Source: Buddleja alternifolia | Lineage: Eukaryota > Streptophyta > Magnoliopsida > Lamiales > Scrophulariaceae | Length of the DNA stretch: 64,000 bases | NCBI GenBank assembly: GCA_019426215.1 | Contig: CM033403.1 | Location: 5,533,001-5,597,000 of the forward strand | Reading direction: 5' to 3' | Shown: positions 10,100-20,054 of the stretch, one piece after another | How the letters are laid out: each line of letters begins with the position of its first letter | Numbering within the stretch: the stretch's first letter is position 1 | Translations under genes and position numbers: made by a program | Notes under the pieces: model-generated | What the model saw: the letters and a program-made list of their open reading frames with translations, nothing else | Database searches by the model: none | What the model was told of the DNA's origin: nothing

Positions 10100-11652
10100 C
10101 TATTTCTGTTTAGGTACCCATTGTTGCTTGGGTCCTTCAACATTAGTATCCTTGTTAGTGTTAAGTAGAACTTTAGGAACCCAAATTTGCCTTGTCTTCA
10201 TAGTAGGAATATTGGCCTTTTTGGGTTTCACCTTGTGCTGTGTGTAATTTTTGGATGTATAATAATATCCACGATTATAATAATAGTCATAATCATAATT
10301 ATCATAGTATCGATAATATGATCTTGACTGTCTTGGATATCGACGCTGGTATTTCCTTGGCTCTGGCTTGGGTTGCACGTTTGGTGCTAGACGCTTAGCG
10401 CTTGATTCACAGTGACTAGATTTATCCTTAGCTTTTTGAGCGTTTGGATGAGTCTGTCTTTGTGGATCATTTGCTTTAGCCTTACCCTTGTCTGAGTTAG
10501 TTTTGACTTTCTCATTTGGCCTCTTACCATTGTCCCTTGGTTCATTTTGAGTTTGACCTTGTGAACCTTTCTCAACAAAGAAAACACCTTTCCTTTGTTG
10601 TTTGCCGTAACATTAGGTTTGTTTGGTTGTTTACCGAATTCATTGCATCCTAAACCGGTCTTTTCTCCAAACAACCTTGTTATTTCAGTCACATTGTCGA
10701 GCTTTCTGGATGCTTTGGACAACGATGAGATGAGCTGTTCTGACTTGGCAAGTCTAGCCATCAGATCAGCTTCTCTCTTGACTATTATATCAAGATCACC
10801 TTTCAATTGAATAACTTCACTCTCAAGCGATTGGTTTTTCTCAATGCACTGTTGCTGAATTTGCAACTCTGCTCTGAGCGTTACTTTATCGTTTGTGAGT
10901 GATGAAATAATAGCGAGATCATTTTGATATATTTTGGCAGCTTCTTGACATTCATTGTAATATTCTTTGACTTTGTCAAGTAATTCATCATAAGAAAGAG
11001 GAATTGATAATTCATTGATTACCTCAGGGGACGCTTCATCATCTCTGGCCATGAGACATATGAGCGCTGAGTCATCTATCGGCTCATCATCATCACTACT
11101 TTCGTCTGATGATTCTAAATCTTCAGGTGCTGATGCTGGTTCTGATTCCGCAAGCAAACCTTGTTGTCGAAGGTTGCTCCTGAATTGGTTTCTATCCAAG
11201 TAATCCTGCCTTGAGGGCTTGGATACATTTGGATAGGGACAATTTACCTGGTAGTGCCCCGGTTTCCTGCAATTATAACAAAGATTGGTTTTCATTTTTT
11301 GTTCACTTGTTAGCCTTGCAGTGTGTGGTTTTGAAACCACTGGAGCTGGGAGACTTTGAGTAGACGCTTGATATTGAGCAGGCGCTTGAGGTAAAGGAAC
11401 AGAATATTGAGGCGCTTGAAACTGTTGTTGTATGGGAGAAGGCGCTTGATATGAACTTTGTCCTTGATTATTAGGACCTTTTCCTTTCTTTTCATATCTC
11501 AAGAACTTCCTGAATCTATTCAGCAAAGCCAACTCTTCTTCCTCATTAATGTCCGAATTCTTTCCTTTGTTACCCGATTTGCCTTTGATTGATGCAATGA
11601 GCGCTCCAGATTCAATCACTGGATTACTCACAATGTCACTAGCAGAGTTCAA
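10100..11652 (-). pseudogene. gag: gag, middle and C-terminal part, Copia copy 1 (frameshifted)
   Basis: Two open stretches: 11652-10387, then 10378-10100 in another frame. The first carries the zinc knuckle CYNCRKPGHYQVNC, an acidic Ser/Glu/Asp stretch and a predicted coiled-coil (LESEVIQLKGDLDIIVKREA). The second holds a Tyr/Asp/Arg-rich tail (YYRYYDNYDYDYYY) ending QQWVPKQK before TAG. Comparison with copy 2 shows one G missing near 10585 (a GGG run shortened to GG), which causes the frame change. Both ends are recognisable and otherwise intact, so the gag break is recent. The final TAG at 10100-10102 is shared with copy 2. Confidence 0.85.
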
Positions 11653-11675
11653 CTCGAACTCAAAAGCTTTTAGCT

Positions 11676-12299
11676 CTAAAAGGCGTCTTCTGGAGTTAAG
11701 AGATCCAGCATGTTTGATTCTCTCATAGCTGTTGTCTTCATCAAGAATTTACTTGGTAGACTTCTAAAGATCTTAACCACCATTTCTCGATTCTGTAAGT
11801 CCATTCCCAACGACGTAAGTTCTGTAACAAGAGCTGTGAATCTTATATCCAATTGCTCTAGCGTTTCATTGGGTAGCATCTTAAATCCGTTAAACTTTTC
11901 CTTAGCAATGGAAAGTTTGTTTTCTTTGATTTGAGCTGAACCACCACAGATTGTAGCCAGCTTATCCCATATTTCTTTAGTCGTTTTGCAAGATTTGATT
12001 TTATTGAATAAGTTATCATTATCACCAATAGCCGTATACAGAGCGTTGCGACCAACATTGTCCAAGTTAGCTCTTCGACGCTCATCTGGAGACCATTCTT
12101 GTTTTGGTTTTTCAACGTAACCATCAGGGGTTTCTTCTGTGGCTCCAGGCGCTCTTGTGATAACTTTGTATATTTTGATTGGCCCATCTGAAATAATATC
12201 GCACATGTCATCATCGCATGAACATAAATACGTAAATGCTTTGACTTTCCATGTGTCAAAATTTGATTCTGTCAATTTGGGAACTTTAGCAAATGCCAT
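11676..12299 (-). pseudogene. gag: gag N-terminal part (UBN2/DUF4219-type), Copia copy 1
   Basis: Starts with MAFAKVPKLTESNFDTWKVK, the typical N-terminus of plant Copia gag (DUF4219 then UBN2), and includes KEIWDKLATICGG and FRSLPSKFL. It ends early because a single C present in copy 2 is missing near 11668. The following gag segment (11652-10387) is therefore in another frame. The start lies about 90 bases inside the primer-binding site, the expected spacing. The same start is used in copy 2 (45596). Confidence 0.9.
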
Positions 12300-12389
12300 A
12301 TCTAAGCTTTAAAAAGCAACTAGATTTTGAAAGAAAAAGGATCTAAACAAGCAGTTATGCTTGGAAATTTTAAAATTTCAAAATTAACC

Positions 12390-12401
12390 GCTCTGATACC
12401 A
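12390..12401 (-). other. tRNA-iMet primer-binding site, Copia copy 1
   Basis: On the minus strand TGGTATCAGAGC, two bases inside the 5' LTR, complementary to the 3' end of plant initiator tRNA-Met. Confidence 0.95.
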
Positions 12402-12403
12402 CT

Positions 12404-13947
12404 TGTTGGTCCCAAGTGGCATACGAAAGGGTCTAGAAGGGGGGGTTGAATAGACCCTTTAAGTCTTTTTCGACTTAAAGAAGATTTCGTATTAAACGTA
12501 TTTGGACGCTTGAAATGATAGGCGCTTGAAGAGTGTGACGCTTCACCTTAGCGTTCACATAAGATATTTGAGACTTTGTGAAGCGTCTAATGAAGACTGT
12601 TTTATAAAGTTAACTTAGACTTCAGGAATTGAATACTTTGACCTTGTAGGTTAAGCGTTCAGTTCTTTTAATCAGGGTTAGCACAGCGGAATGATTTTGG
12701 AGTCTTCTCTTTGAAAGTTTTAGCGTCACAAGATGTTTCTTAGTTGCTTAGCTTTTGATTGTGTTTTACTTATGCAATGATATGATAGATGAATGAAATG
12801 ACTGAAAAGTAAATAACACAATATTTGTAAGGTTCGTTGGGTGATGTAATCCCAACTACGTCCTTCTTCTCCTTTGCACTTGGAGGCAATCCACTAAAAT
12901 GATTCTCAAAGAATCACACAGAATCTTCTACAAATTAGGGAGAGATGGATGTCGATGACTTGAGCTCCTTGATCACACAGATTTCTGCTTCAAATCACTT
13001 CAACCCTCTTGCTTCTTTCACCCAGAAATGATGCAAGTATCCAACTTCGACTTCACACAGATCGCGAGGCTTGGATGGGATTTTCTAAAAGGTTTGTTTG
13101 ATTTTGATGAAGTTCAAACAACTTGGTAATATCTCAGTAGGAATCTGGTTTCTTCAAAAAGAATGTTTGAGATGTTTGTTGACTGTCTCAGGAATATAAG
13201 AAAAGCAATTAGGATGTTTCTTGAAGTTTCTGGCTTTTCTGAGAGTTTAAGGAATGAGATTTTAATGCAACAACAATTTGGCTTTGATAAAATTGTTCCT
13301 CTTTTTTTTGTTTGTTGTTGAAGTCCTATTTATAGGTATTCTTGGAGAAAGTGTCCGTTTGACACATGCACTGGCGCGTGTCTCTCACTTTCGCGAGTGA
13401 ACAGCTTTTGTCCTTTTTCCTGAAAATCTGCTGCACGAAAGTTGGTGCTGCAGTCTGAGATAGTTGACAGTCCAATAGGGTGGCTTCTCCGTACGTCTGA
13501 CATTACTTATCATATTAAATGCTCTTATCAACATTTAATGCATTTGAAATTAATACCCGTTGGTATTTAATGCTTTGAGAATATTTGCATTAAACTCCTT
13601 CTGGACTTAGAAGTAAATTCAGGTGAAATCACTTCTGTCCCATAAGGTAACGCTTGATATAGCTGGCCAAAGTGGACGCTTGGAGACTGTATCTATCTTC
13701 TGAGATCAGGCGCTTGAGTCTTCGAACTTTACCACTGATAAACTCACTCAGAAATCATCAGACGCTCAGCCTAAGACTATTTTGCCTAACACTCTAAAGT
13801 AAGATAACAAAGCCTAATAAATCTATTACAAGTCTAACGCTTCAAAGCCTATACAAGTTTTCTACGAAAATAAACTTACAACTTTTTTTGGGGTCTAACA
13901 AAAACTTAATTGTCATCATCAAAACTTCTAACATGAAATTCCTAACA
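12404..13947 (-). repeat. 5' LTR of Copia copy 1
   Basis: 1544 bp, near-identical partner of 101-1643. A TATA box (TATAAATAGG, minus strand) lies at 13325-13334. It carries the promoter that drives gag-pol leftward. Confidence 0.95.
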
Positions 13948-15000
13948 AAACAGAAGCAACTTCTCCTTTAGAAGTCAGACGATCACACCAAGCGTATCTT
14001 GAGAAATCATCAACAAGTGTTAAACAATATCTATCGCCATAGTGGGTTATATGCTTGTATGGGCCTCACACATCACAATGCACAAGATCAAAGATATTAC
14101 ATGTAATCACTTTTATTAAATGGCAATCTAGATTGCTTTGCAATAGGACATAAAGTACATTCCAAGTGTTTTACAACATATAAATTAGAAATGACATTAG
14201 AAAGATGTCTAAGTTTGTCAAGAGAAGTATGGCCAAGTCTATTGTTCCAAATCTTACCTTTATTCAAAGTAATTGAAGTAGAACTATGAGATACAAAAGA
14301 TTGAGGAGTAAGGCAGTAAAGGCCATCCAGTTGGTTACCAATTGCCATATGATTCTTTAGCAAAGGGCCCTGCATAAACCAAGTGGTGTAGTTGAAAGTC
14401 ATGAAGCAGTTGGAATCAAGGGCTAACTTGCTAACAGATAGCAAATTATGTTTGAAAGAAGATACATATAAGACTTTGTGAAGAGTGATATTGGAATTAA
14501 GAGTGATGGTGCCTTTGTGTGTTACTTGGGCAGAATTTTCATTAGGTAAGTAAACTAAACGAGGAGTGTGAAGTTATTGTAGAGACTCTAACATGAAGAA
14601 ATAGTGTGTGATGTGGTCTGTAGCACCCTTGTCAATTATCCAAGTGACTGAGTTAGGAGGAGCAGAGAAGCAGTAGCCTATACCTGCTACATGATGTGAT
14701 GATTCATGCATAGATTGAGTGGATGAGTGGTTTGACGTATTGAGTAAGCTGAGGAGTTGAGTTATTTGATCAGATGTGAGCTGAGGAGTATGGTGTGCAG
14801 AAGTACTGGCATTAGAGACTGAAATCTGAGAAGACTTATCATCATTGATGAATTCACCAACACTGTTCATAGAATTCCCATTGTGAGTTGTAGCCTGTTG
14901 CACCACATGACCATTATAACCATGGTTAGATTGAGGTTTGTGAGGGAAACTAGTTTGTTGCCTACCCTTTGACTTGTAATTGGCTGGGGAAGCCATGTAA
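13948..15000 (-). pseudogene. Older Copia element: gag tail, protease, GAG-pre-integrase, start of integrase (part 2)
   Basis: Minus strand. 14996-14574 encodes a gag tail and the protease region (WIIDKGATDHIT), in which the D-S/T-G active site reads DKG. A stop follows at 14574. Sequence 14573-14097 encodes the GAG-pre-integrase (NNRLGHTSLDKLRHL, CTLCPIAKQSRLPF). A frameshift and a TGA follow near 14096-14060, then the integrase start (TLVDDFSRYAWCDRL) that runs into the younger insertion at 13948. The multiple lesions and lost protease residue make it inactive. The 5' LTR and gag start are not visible right of 15000. Confidence 0.85.
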
Positions 15001-15529
15001 CTATAGGTGACACAAATATGATTTTGTATTGAATTTTACCATTTTAGTAATTTATAAAATTTAGGAATTCCTTCTCCTTAATTAGTTAAGAATTTTTGTG
15101 TCTTTATTAAATTTAAAATCTTCCTGTTCCCTAAACATTAATTTTTCCTTTGTTTTTTTCTTCGAGACATTCCAATATTCCTATTGTTACTTATAACTAT
15201 GTAGTTCTTGATTTGTTTGATGAATAAAATCCACAATATTTTCCCTAATAGAAATATGAGATTATATTTTTTTATATAATATACACATATATTATAATAT
15301 ATATATATATATAAAAATACCATATACATTGTAATTATATATTTATCTAATATTATATATATAGTGTAATATACATATACATTTTACATTATTACATATA
15401 TGTATACGTAATATTACGTGAGCATATATACACATATGCATAATTCTATATATTTATTTAATATATACATAATAATATTATATATGTATAATATATATAT
15501 ATATATTAACAATAGTCCCATTAAATATA
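15001..15529. repeat. AT-rich spacer with (TA)n microsatellite
   Basis: Very AT-rich, with long TA/TATATG runs at about 15240-15515. No gene is supported here. Confidence 0.7.
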
Positions 15530-16290
15530 ATTATTAGGATTATGTGGAAGCTTTAGAGAAAGTTTTCTTATATAAAAATGAGAAACATGGACATACTTGG
15601 TTTATAAAAATATGTGGAGAGGTTTATAACCACCCCATACCTAATTGGTTTATTCATTGGTGGGAATTTTATGGTCCCAAAGCAGAAATTCTACTAGAAA
15701 TCCTATAAGATTATTTTAAGAATGGAAGCAATATTCTGTTAAATTATCAGAACTACCTGAGTCTAATAGACCAGAATAAATAAATAAATTTTATTTCTTT
15801 ATTGAATTTTCGATCCCTTGGATCTCGAAAAAGTGTCCCCAAGTGGATTATACTGAGGGTAATATCCCCGTTCTAAAAAGAATTTCACATACAACATTTT
15901 GGAAAAAAATGATTAAGATCGATACAGAGACAAAGGGGTTGTATGGACAGGAAACCATACAAAAATCAAGGAAAAAATAAAAATTTACAAAGCTCTCCAT
16001 GAAAAGAAGCAAAAACAGAAGCAGCCTATTGCCATCAACATTGCAGAGATTACTCATCATATCAGACAAAAAGCCGGCGAACTATCAAAGGAGCACATGA
16101 TTGAGATATATCTCAACAAAATGAAAAAAGAGTTAATTGAAAAATTGAAAGAAGATGAAGCAAGTGATACTTCAATGGCACCTTCTAGCAAAGGCAATAA
16201 TTCTGTAGATTTCATAAACTTACAGGATGCGCAAGATCCAGATGATGATATCACTATTGAAGATAATTTTGAGCAAATTATTATATAAAC
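15530..16290 (+). pseudogene. Endogenous pararetrovirus (Caulimoviridae-like) ORF fragment
   Basis: Plus-strand reading gives conserved short blocks that I associate with a plant endogenous pararetrovirus protein: EKHGHTWFIKIC, IPNWFIHWWEFYGP, and downstream a KIDTETKGLYGQE-like block. It ends at the TAA near 16286 with an acidic tail (DAQDPDDDITIEDNFEQIII, 16225-16285). The reading is broken by several stops and frame changes between 15700 and 16060. Only the last part (16097-16288) is open. The assignment is from family memory and is weaker than for the minus-strand pieces. It lies in the opposite orientation to them, so it is a rearranged copy or a separate insertion. Confidence 0.55.
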
Positions 16291-16564
16291 CACATTGTTA
16301 TTATTTTGTTACCTTATCGAAACAAATAAGGTGATCTAACAACTTATGATGCATGAACATCAAATTTACATAATAATTATCCATTTGTTATACCAGAACT
16401 ATTGTCAGTCCAAAAAGTAGTTTCTCTAGGTCTCTCTTCAATTATATATAGTACAGATAAAGTCGGAAGCATGCTCCACAATTGCTTTTTTATATATATA
16501 TATATATAAATTGATTAAATAATACATCTCAGGAATATCAACTAGTAACAATTTACAACCAATT
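16291..16564. other. AT-rich spacer, nothing recognised
   Basis: Includes a short (TA)n run near 16495-16508. No coding signal. Confidence 0.5.
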
Positions 16565-16784
16565 AATACCTATTACAATAACCAAGGGGTTGTGGTGGAG
16601 TAGTAGGGGCTCCTCCACCCTTAATCAAACGTCAAAGGTTCGATCCTTGACTTTGGGAATGAAGCAAATTTTCTTCGCCAGCAGTCCCATCCTTTGAGGT
16701 GCCTGCCATCTGCGAAAGGGAATAGTCACTGCGATCAGCGGTGGATACCCTTGGTATAACCATAAAAAAAATACCTATTACAAT
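16565..16784 (+). mobile_element. tRNA-derived SINE with 15-bp target duplication
   Basis: Perfect 15-bp direct repeats (aatacctattacaat) at 16565-16579 and 16770-16784 flank a 190-bp body. Near its 5' end the body has an A-box-like stretch (gtggtggagtagtaggg) and a B box (ggttcgatcct, about 16639), the internal RNA polymerase III promoter layout of tRNA-derived SINEs. It ends in a short A-run (cataaaaaaa). Complete-looking and fairly young, because the duplication is unmutated. Confidence 0.88.
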
Positions 16785-17403
16785 GAACTAACAACTCCAA
16801 TGAAAGTAGGGAAATGCTTACACACAAGTGTAAGTCGAATCCAAAACATCTAATATCTTAAGACATCAACTTCGCCAGTAGAGCTAGGCTTCACAAGCAT
16901 AATTGCCTTTGTTTTTAGCTTAATCAAATTCAAAATATTCAATATGTCATGCTTTTAATTTGAAAATCCAAGTTCAAATAATAATCAATCTGGGAGCTAA
17001 TAAATAATCAAACAAAAATCATGTTAACACAAGAGTAGAAACCTTCAAATTCGAAGTTGATTTTAAATAGTCATTAACACATTTTTAGACCACGATTTTA
17101 AATACATGGAAGCCCATATTTGGGCAAGTAGTGCAAAACACCACAAAACAGGGTAATTCTATGTTAACCGGAGTTTAATAATATGATTGTGTAATCTGTG
17201 TTTATCTCTTTTACATAAATGTGTATGAGACAACACACAATATATTTTATTGTGTGAAAGAGAGAAGCATTAAGACCATTAAACTTGGATTACCGTAGCT
17301 TCCTCCCAAAAAAATAGCTTGCCTTAGTTTTAGGGGTAGAGATCATTTCTCACTCTCTCTAATATTGAGCATGCTCTAATAGACTACTGTATCATATTGT
17401 TGG
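16785..17403. other. Unassigned spacer
   Basis: About 600 bp of AT-rich sequence. I found no domain, long ORF, terminal repeat or tRNA in it. Confidence 0.4.
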
Positions 17404-17945
17404 TTATATGAAGGAATTATTATTAAGAACATATTCTTGTTCTTTATGTAAAACATTCATAGGAGAAGGTCTCCTGTAGTAATATAATCGTTCATTAGGT
17501 TTCTCAGCCCATTTCCAATTGTCAAGTTTATTAATTTTTTCACTAGTACTAGATCCTTCTTGTAAAGCTTTAACAAACTCTTCTTCTAAAGTATTTATTG
17601 TTAATTGACCAAATTTGTCATTTAATAACTTTTCTAACTCTGATATAGATTTTAACTTAAAATCTTTAATTTCAGGAGGAGGTTGAATACTTGGACTAGC
17701 AGTATGACCAGTTTCAACTACTTCAAGATCCTTATCTGGATTCTTAGATTGATTTATAAGAGAAATTAGTTTGGTTACCCTATCATGTAAAGAGGCTACC
17801 TGATCTCCTAAAATATTAAGAAATATGTTAGCATAATTTTGTTGTTCTATAAGAACATTTATATGTTTACAAAGCTGTTGATCTACCTCATAGCTGGATA
17901 GATAAATGTTTGGATTTTTGCGATTATTTTTCAATTCAAATAACA
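17404..17945 (-). pseudogene. Endogenous pararetrovirus ORF fragment (region after movement protein)
   Basis: Minus strand. A helical, Gln/Asn-rich stretch ([20 protein letters not shown]) is followed by a Ser/Pro linker and a conserved block, NERLYYYRRPSPMNVLHKE. I recognise this arrangement from caulimovirid-like polyproteins of plant genomes, between the movement protein and coat regions. The open frame continues to 18039, but its first 30 or so codons come from plastid DNA, so only about 17404-17945 is viral. The piece continues in order and orientation from the viral segment at 20055-21026, on the far side of the plastid mosaic. Confidence 0.65.
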
Positions 17946-17981
17946 GGTAGAAAAAAAAATACGAAAAAATCAGAATGAACG

Positions 17982-18000
17982 GCGTCCATTGTCTAATGAA
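17982..18000 (+). pseudogene. trnR-UCU: Plastid trnR-UCU, 5' fragment
   Basis: The 19-nt gcgtccattgtctaatg stretch and its flank match the start of plastid tRNA-Arg(UCU). It breaks off at the junction with psbA, where a few bases are shared. Confidence 0.6.
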
Positions 18001-18107
18001 ATGGGTGCATAAGGATGTTGTGCTCATCCTGGAATACAATCATGAAGTTGCAAGTACCAGAAATTCCTAGAGGTATACCATCAAAAAAACTTCCTTGACC
18101 AATTGGG
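17997..18107 (-). pseudogene. psbA: Plastid psbA fragment
   Basis: Minus strand reads [18 protein letters not shown] and [15 protein letters not shown], a segment of the photosystem II D1 protein. About 37 codons remain, with a few substitutions against the near-invariant D1 sequence. Non-functional NUPT piece. Confidence 0.88.
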
Positions 18108-18108
18108 T

Positions 18109-18172
18109 AGAATAGATGGCGAGTGCCTGATCGAATTGATCAGGTCATGTAGGAACAGGGTTCAAGTCTACC
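18109..18172 (-). pseudogene. rrn4.5: Plastid 4.5S rRNA 3' end plus 4.5S-5S spacer
   Basis: Minus strand contains ggtagacttgaaccctgtt followed by the small hairpin gatcaattcgatc, which is the plastid 4.5S rRNA end and its downstream spacer. A short fragment, not a working rRNA gene. Confidence 0.7.
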
Positions 18173-18356
18173 GATCCATTGATTCCACTATTATTAGTGA
18201 GGAATAATGGAATACTTCCTTCGTATTTATAGAGATAGGGGACATAATTCACATGGATATTGTTTCAATTTTTTGTTTTACAATTTGTAAAAAATTTTTA
18301 TTGAAAAATCGAATAAAATACTATAATAAAATACTATTTAAAAGAAAATAGTAGGG

Positions 18357-18431
18357 GGCGGATGTAGCCAAGTGGATCAAGGCAGTGGATTGTGAATCCA
18401 CCATGCGCGGGTTCAATTCCCGTCGTTCGCC
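18357..18431 (+). tRNA. trnH-GUG: Plastid-derived tRNA-His(GUG) in a NUPT
   Basis: A complete plastid-type trnH. The acceptor arms GGCGGAT/GTTCGCC pair, the anticodon loop is TTGTGAA with anticodon GTG, and the T arm is CGGGTTCAATTCCCG. It is embedded in shuffled plastid fragments, so it is a nuclear copy. A-box-like (tagccaagtgg) and B-box-like (ggttcaattcc) sequences are intact, so nuclear polymerase III transcription is conceivable but unproven. Confidence 0.85.
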
Positions 18432-18557
18432 CATGATTGGCAAATAACTATTTGCAACTTGACAATTTAAAACAGACTTTTGAAGTAATTAAATATTTTT
18501 TAATGGATGAAAATGAGAAAATTTATAAGCCGGATCTATGCAGTAACATTATTTTCA

Positions 18558-18686
<129 letters not shown>

Positions 18687-18699
18687 TCAACTTTGGTCA

Positions 18700-18779
18700 T
18701 GGCCAGCTCCCATAGTGTGATGGGCGGTGCGTACAAGGCCCGGGAACGAATTCACCGCCGTATGGCTGACCGGTGATTA
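18700..18779 (-). pseudogene. rrn16: Plastid 16S rRNA 3'-region fragment
   Basis: Contains the universal 16S stretch ggtgcgtacaaggcccggg and aattcaccgccgtatggc (as read on the plus strand, antisense to the rRNA). About 80 nt with a few substitutions. Confidence 0.9.
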
Positions 18780-19068
18780 AAAGTGTTTGTGATTGTTCTA
18801 GAAGAAATGAAACAAAAGATATGGTAGAGCTAGGACAGTTATTGTATGAGGTCTACCCAATGCTAGATGCAGAGGCGCACTCAGAACGCTTTTTAAAGGA
18901 TTACGTGGTATGATTAGGTCGAATAAGCCCTTCTGGAATAAATACCTACGCGGAAAGGATGATTCATTCGGATCGACATGAGAATCCAACTACATTGCAT
19001 TGCTAGAATTCGTGTTGTAGGAGCCGTATGAGATGAAAATCTCACATACGGTTCTGGAACGGAGATTC
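18780..19068 (+). other. Plastid inverted-repeat spacer and group II intron domain V
   Basis: 18800-19010 resembles the plastid spacer around ndhB/rps12/trnV in the inverted repeat (from memory). 19019-19068 contains the conserved domain V hairpin of a group II intron (gagccgtatgagatgaaaat pairing with ctcacatacggttc). The parent intron was not identified. Confidence 0.6.
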
Positions 19069-19401
19069 TTTTATTTAACTAATCGATTACGATAAATTAG
19101 ATCGGATTTTGCTGTTTTGTCTTCTGCAGTACCTCGACGTGACATGAGCGTGAAAGGGGTTTAAGAATCAGGTTATGAACTTATAATCTGATGATCGAGT
19201 CGATTCGATGATTATAAGTTCATTCCATAACGGACCAGACCGGAATAGGGTTATATACATTCTCAAGGGGTCATTCAGGCGGTTCTAGAACCATCAATGA
19301 TTGGTGAATCGACGGATCCCTTTGCAACCCCTTTGGATCCATTTTTTTAGCACTTAACCGTTAGGGATTTCGTTGTTAAAAAAAAATGATTCGCAGAAAA
19401 G

Positions 19402-19560
19402 AGAGATACATTCATTCGTGAAGGTACTCCTAATGGGTTGAAGACAATATCGACAGGTCTTCCACTTTGCAGATTAGGCATATCTTGTCTAGGCAAATTT
19501 TTTGAAATGATACCTTTATTTCCGTGTCTTCCAGCTACTTTTTCTCCCGGGGAATCTTTA
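19402..19560 (-). pseudogene. rpoB: Plastid rpoB fragment
   Basis: Minus strand reads [20 protein letters not shown] then [20 protein letters not shown] and PSRMNV, a highly conserved block of the RNA polymerase beta subunit. About 53 codons, with several replacements, consistent with an old nuclear copy. Confidence 0.9.
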
Positions 19561-19933
19561 GAATTCCTACTGCTTAGCTTTCAATTCGCCTCCGCGCTTT
19601 CACATCTTCTTAATCCAAAATGGCTGGGGAGAGGAAAGGTTCCTTTTTTTGAGGGTACTCCCGGGAACAGATTCAGTGGAGACGGGGTGGGGCCATAGGT
19701 TTTGAATCTGTAACACAATTCATATATTTGAAAGAAATTCAGAATTTTTTTGAATAGATGTATCTAGGGAGAATTCGCTTTGAAGCGACCAGAAAACCGT
19801 TACCCATTCTTACTAAGAATCTGAAAGAAACCTCAAAAATGGAAGAAAGGTTGGAAGTGGAAAGGAATTGATAAAAGAGTCCTAGAAACAGAATTCTGTC
19901 ACTTAGACTTATTAAGGTCATAGGGTTTTGTAT

Positions 19934-20038
19934 ATAACAGAGTTTCTCTTATTCGTATTAACAACTACTCTAGGAGGAATGTTTTTATGCGGTGCTAACG
20001 ATTTAATCACTATCTTTGTAGCTCTAGAATGTTTTAGT
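19934..20038 (+). pseudogene. ndhB: Plastid ndhB exon 1 fragment
   Basis: Plus strand reads [20 protein letters not shown] then [15 protein letters not shown], an NDH-complex subunit 2 segment. It is about 35 codons long and ends abruptly at the junction with viral sequence near 20045. Confidence 0.9.
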
Positions 20039-20054
20039 ATACTCGAAATCTCAC

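Larger units (their letters stand above)
101..13947 (-). mobile_element. Complete Sirevirus-like Ty1/Copia retrotransposon with large accessory ORF (copy 1)
   Basis: A full-length element on the minus strand. The LTRs are 101-1643 and 12404-13947, both bounded by TG...CA in transcript sense. They are flanked by perfect 5-bp duplications (aaaca, 96-100 and 13948-13952). An initiator-Met tRNA primer site lies at 12390-12401 and a polypurine tract at 1644-1658. Internal order in transcript sense is gag (two single-base frameshifts), TAG, pol (protease, integrase, RT, RNase H in Copia order), a roughly 0.8-kb spacer, then a 1385-codon ORF. By eye the LTRs differ by about 11 substitutions and one indel, so the insertion is recent. 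Placement in the Sirevirus/Maximus group is inferred from the RNase H motifs ([21 protein letters not shown]) and the extra ORF 3' of pol. At 13.85 kb it is long for that group, mostly because of the accessory ORF. Confidence 0.95.

Noticed and set aside
17404..18039. A single 211-aa viral protein
   Set aside because: The first 30 or so codons are antisense plastid trnR/psbA sequence; only the remainder is viral-like.
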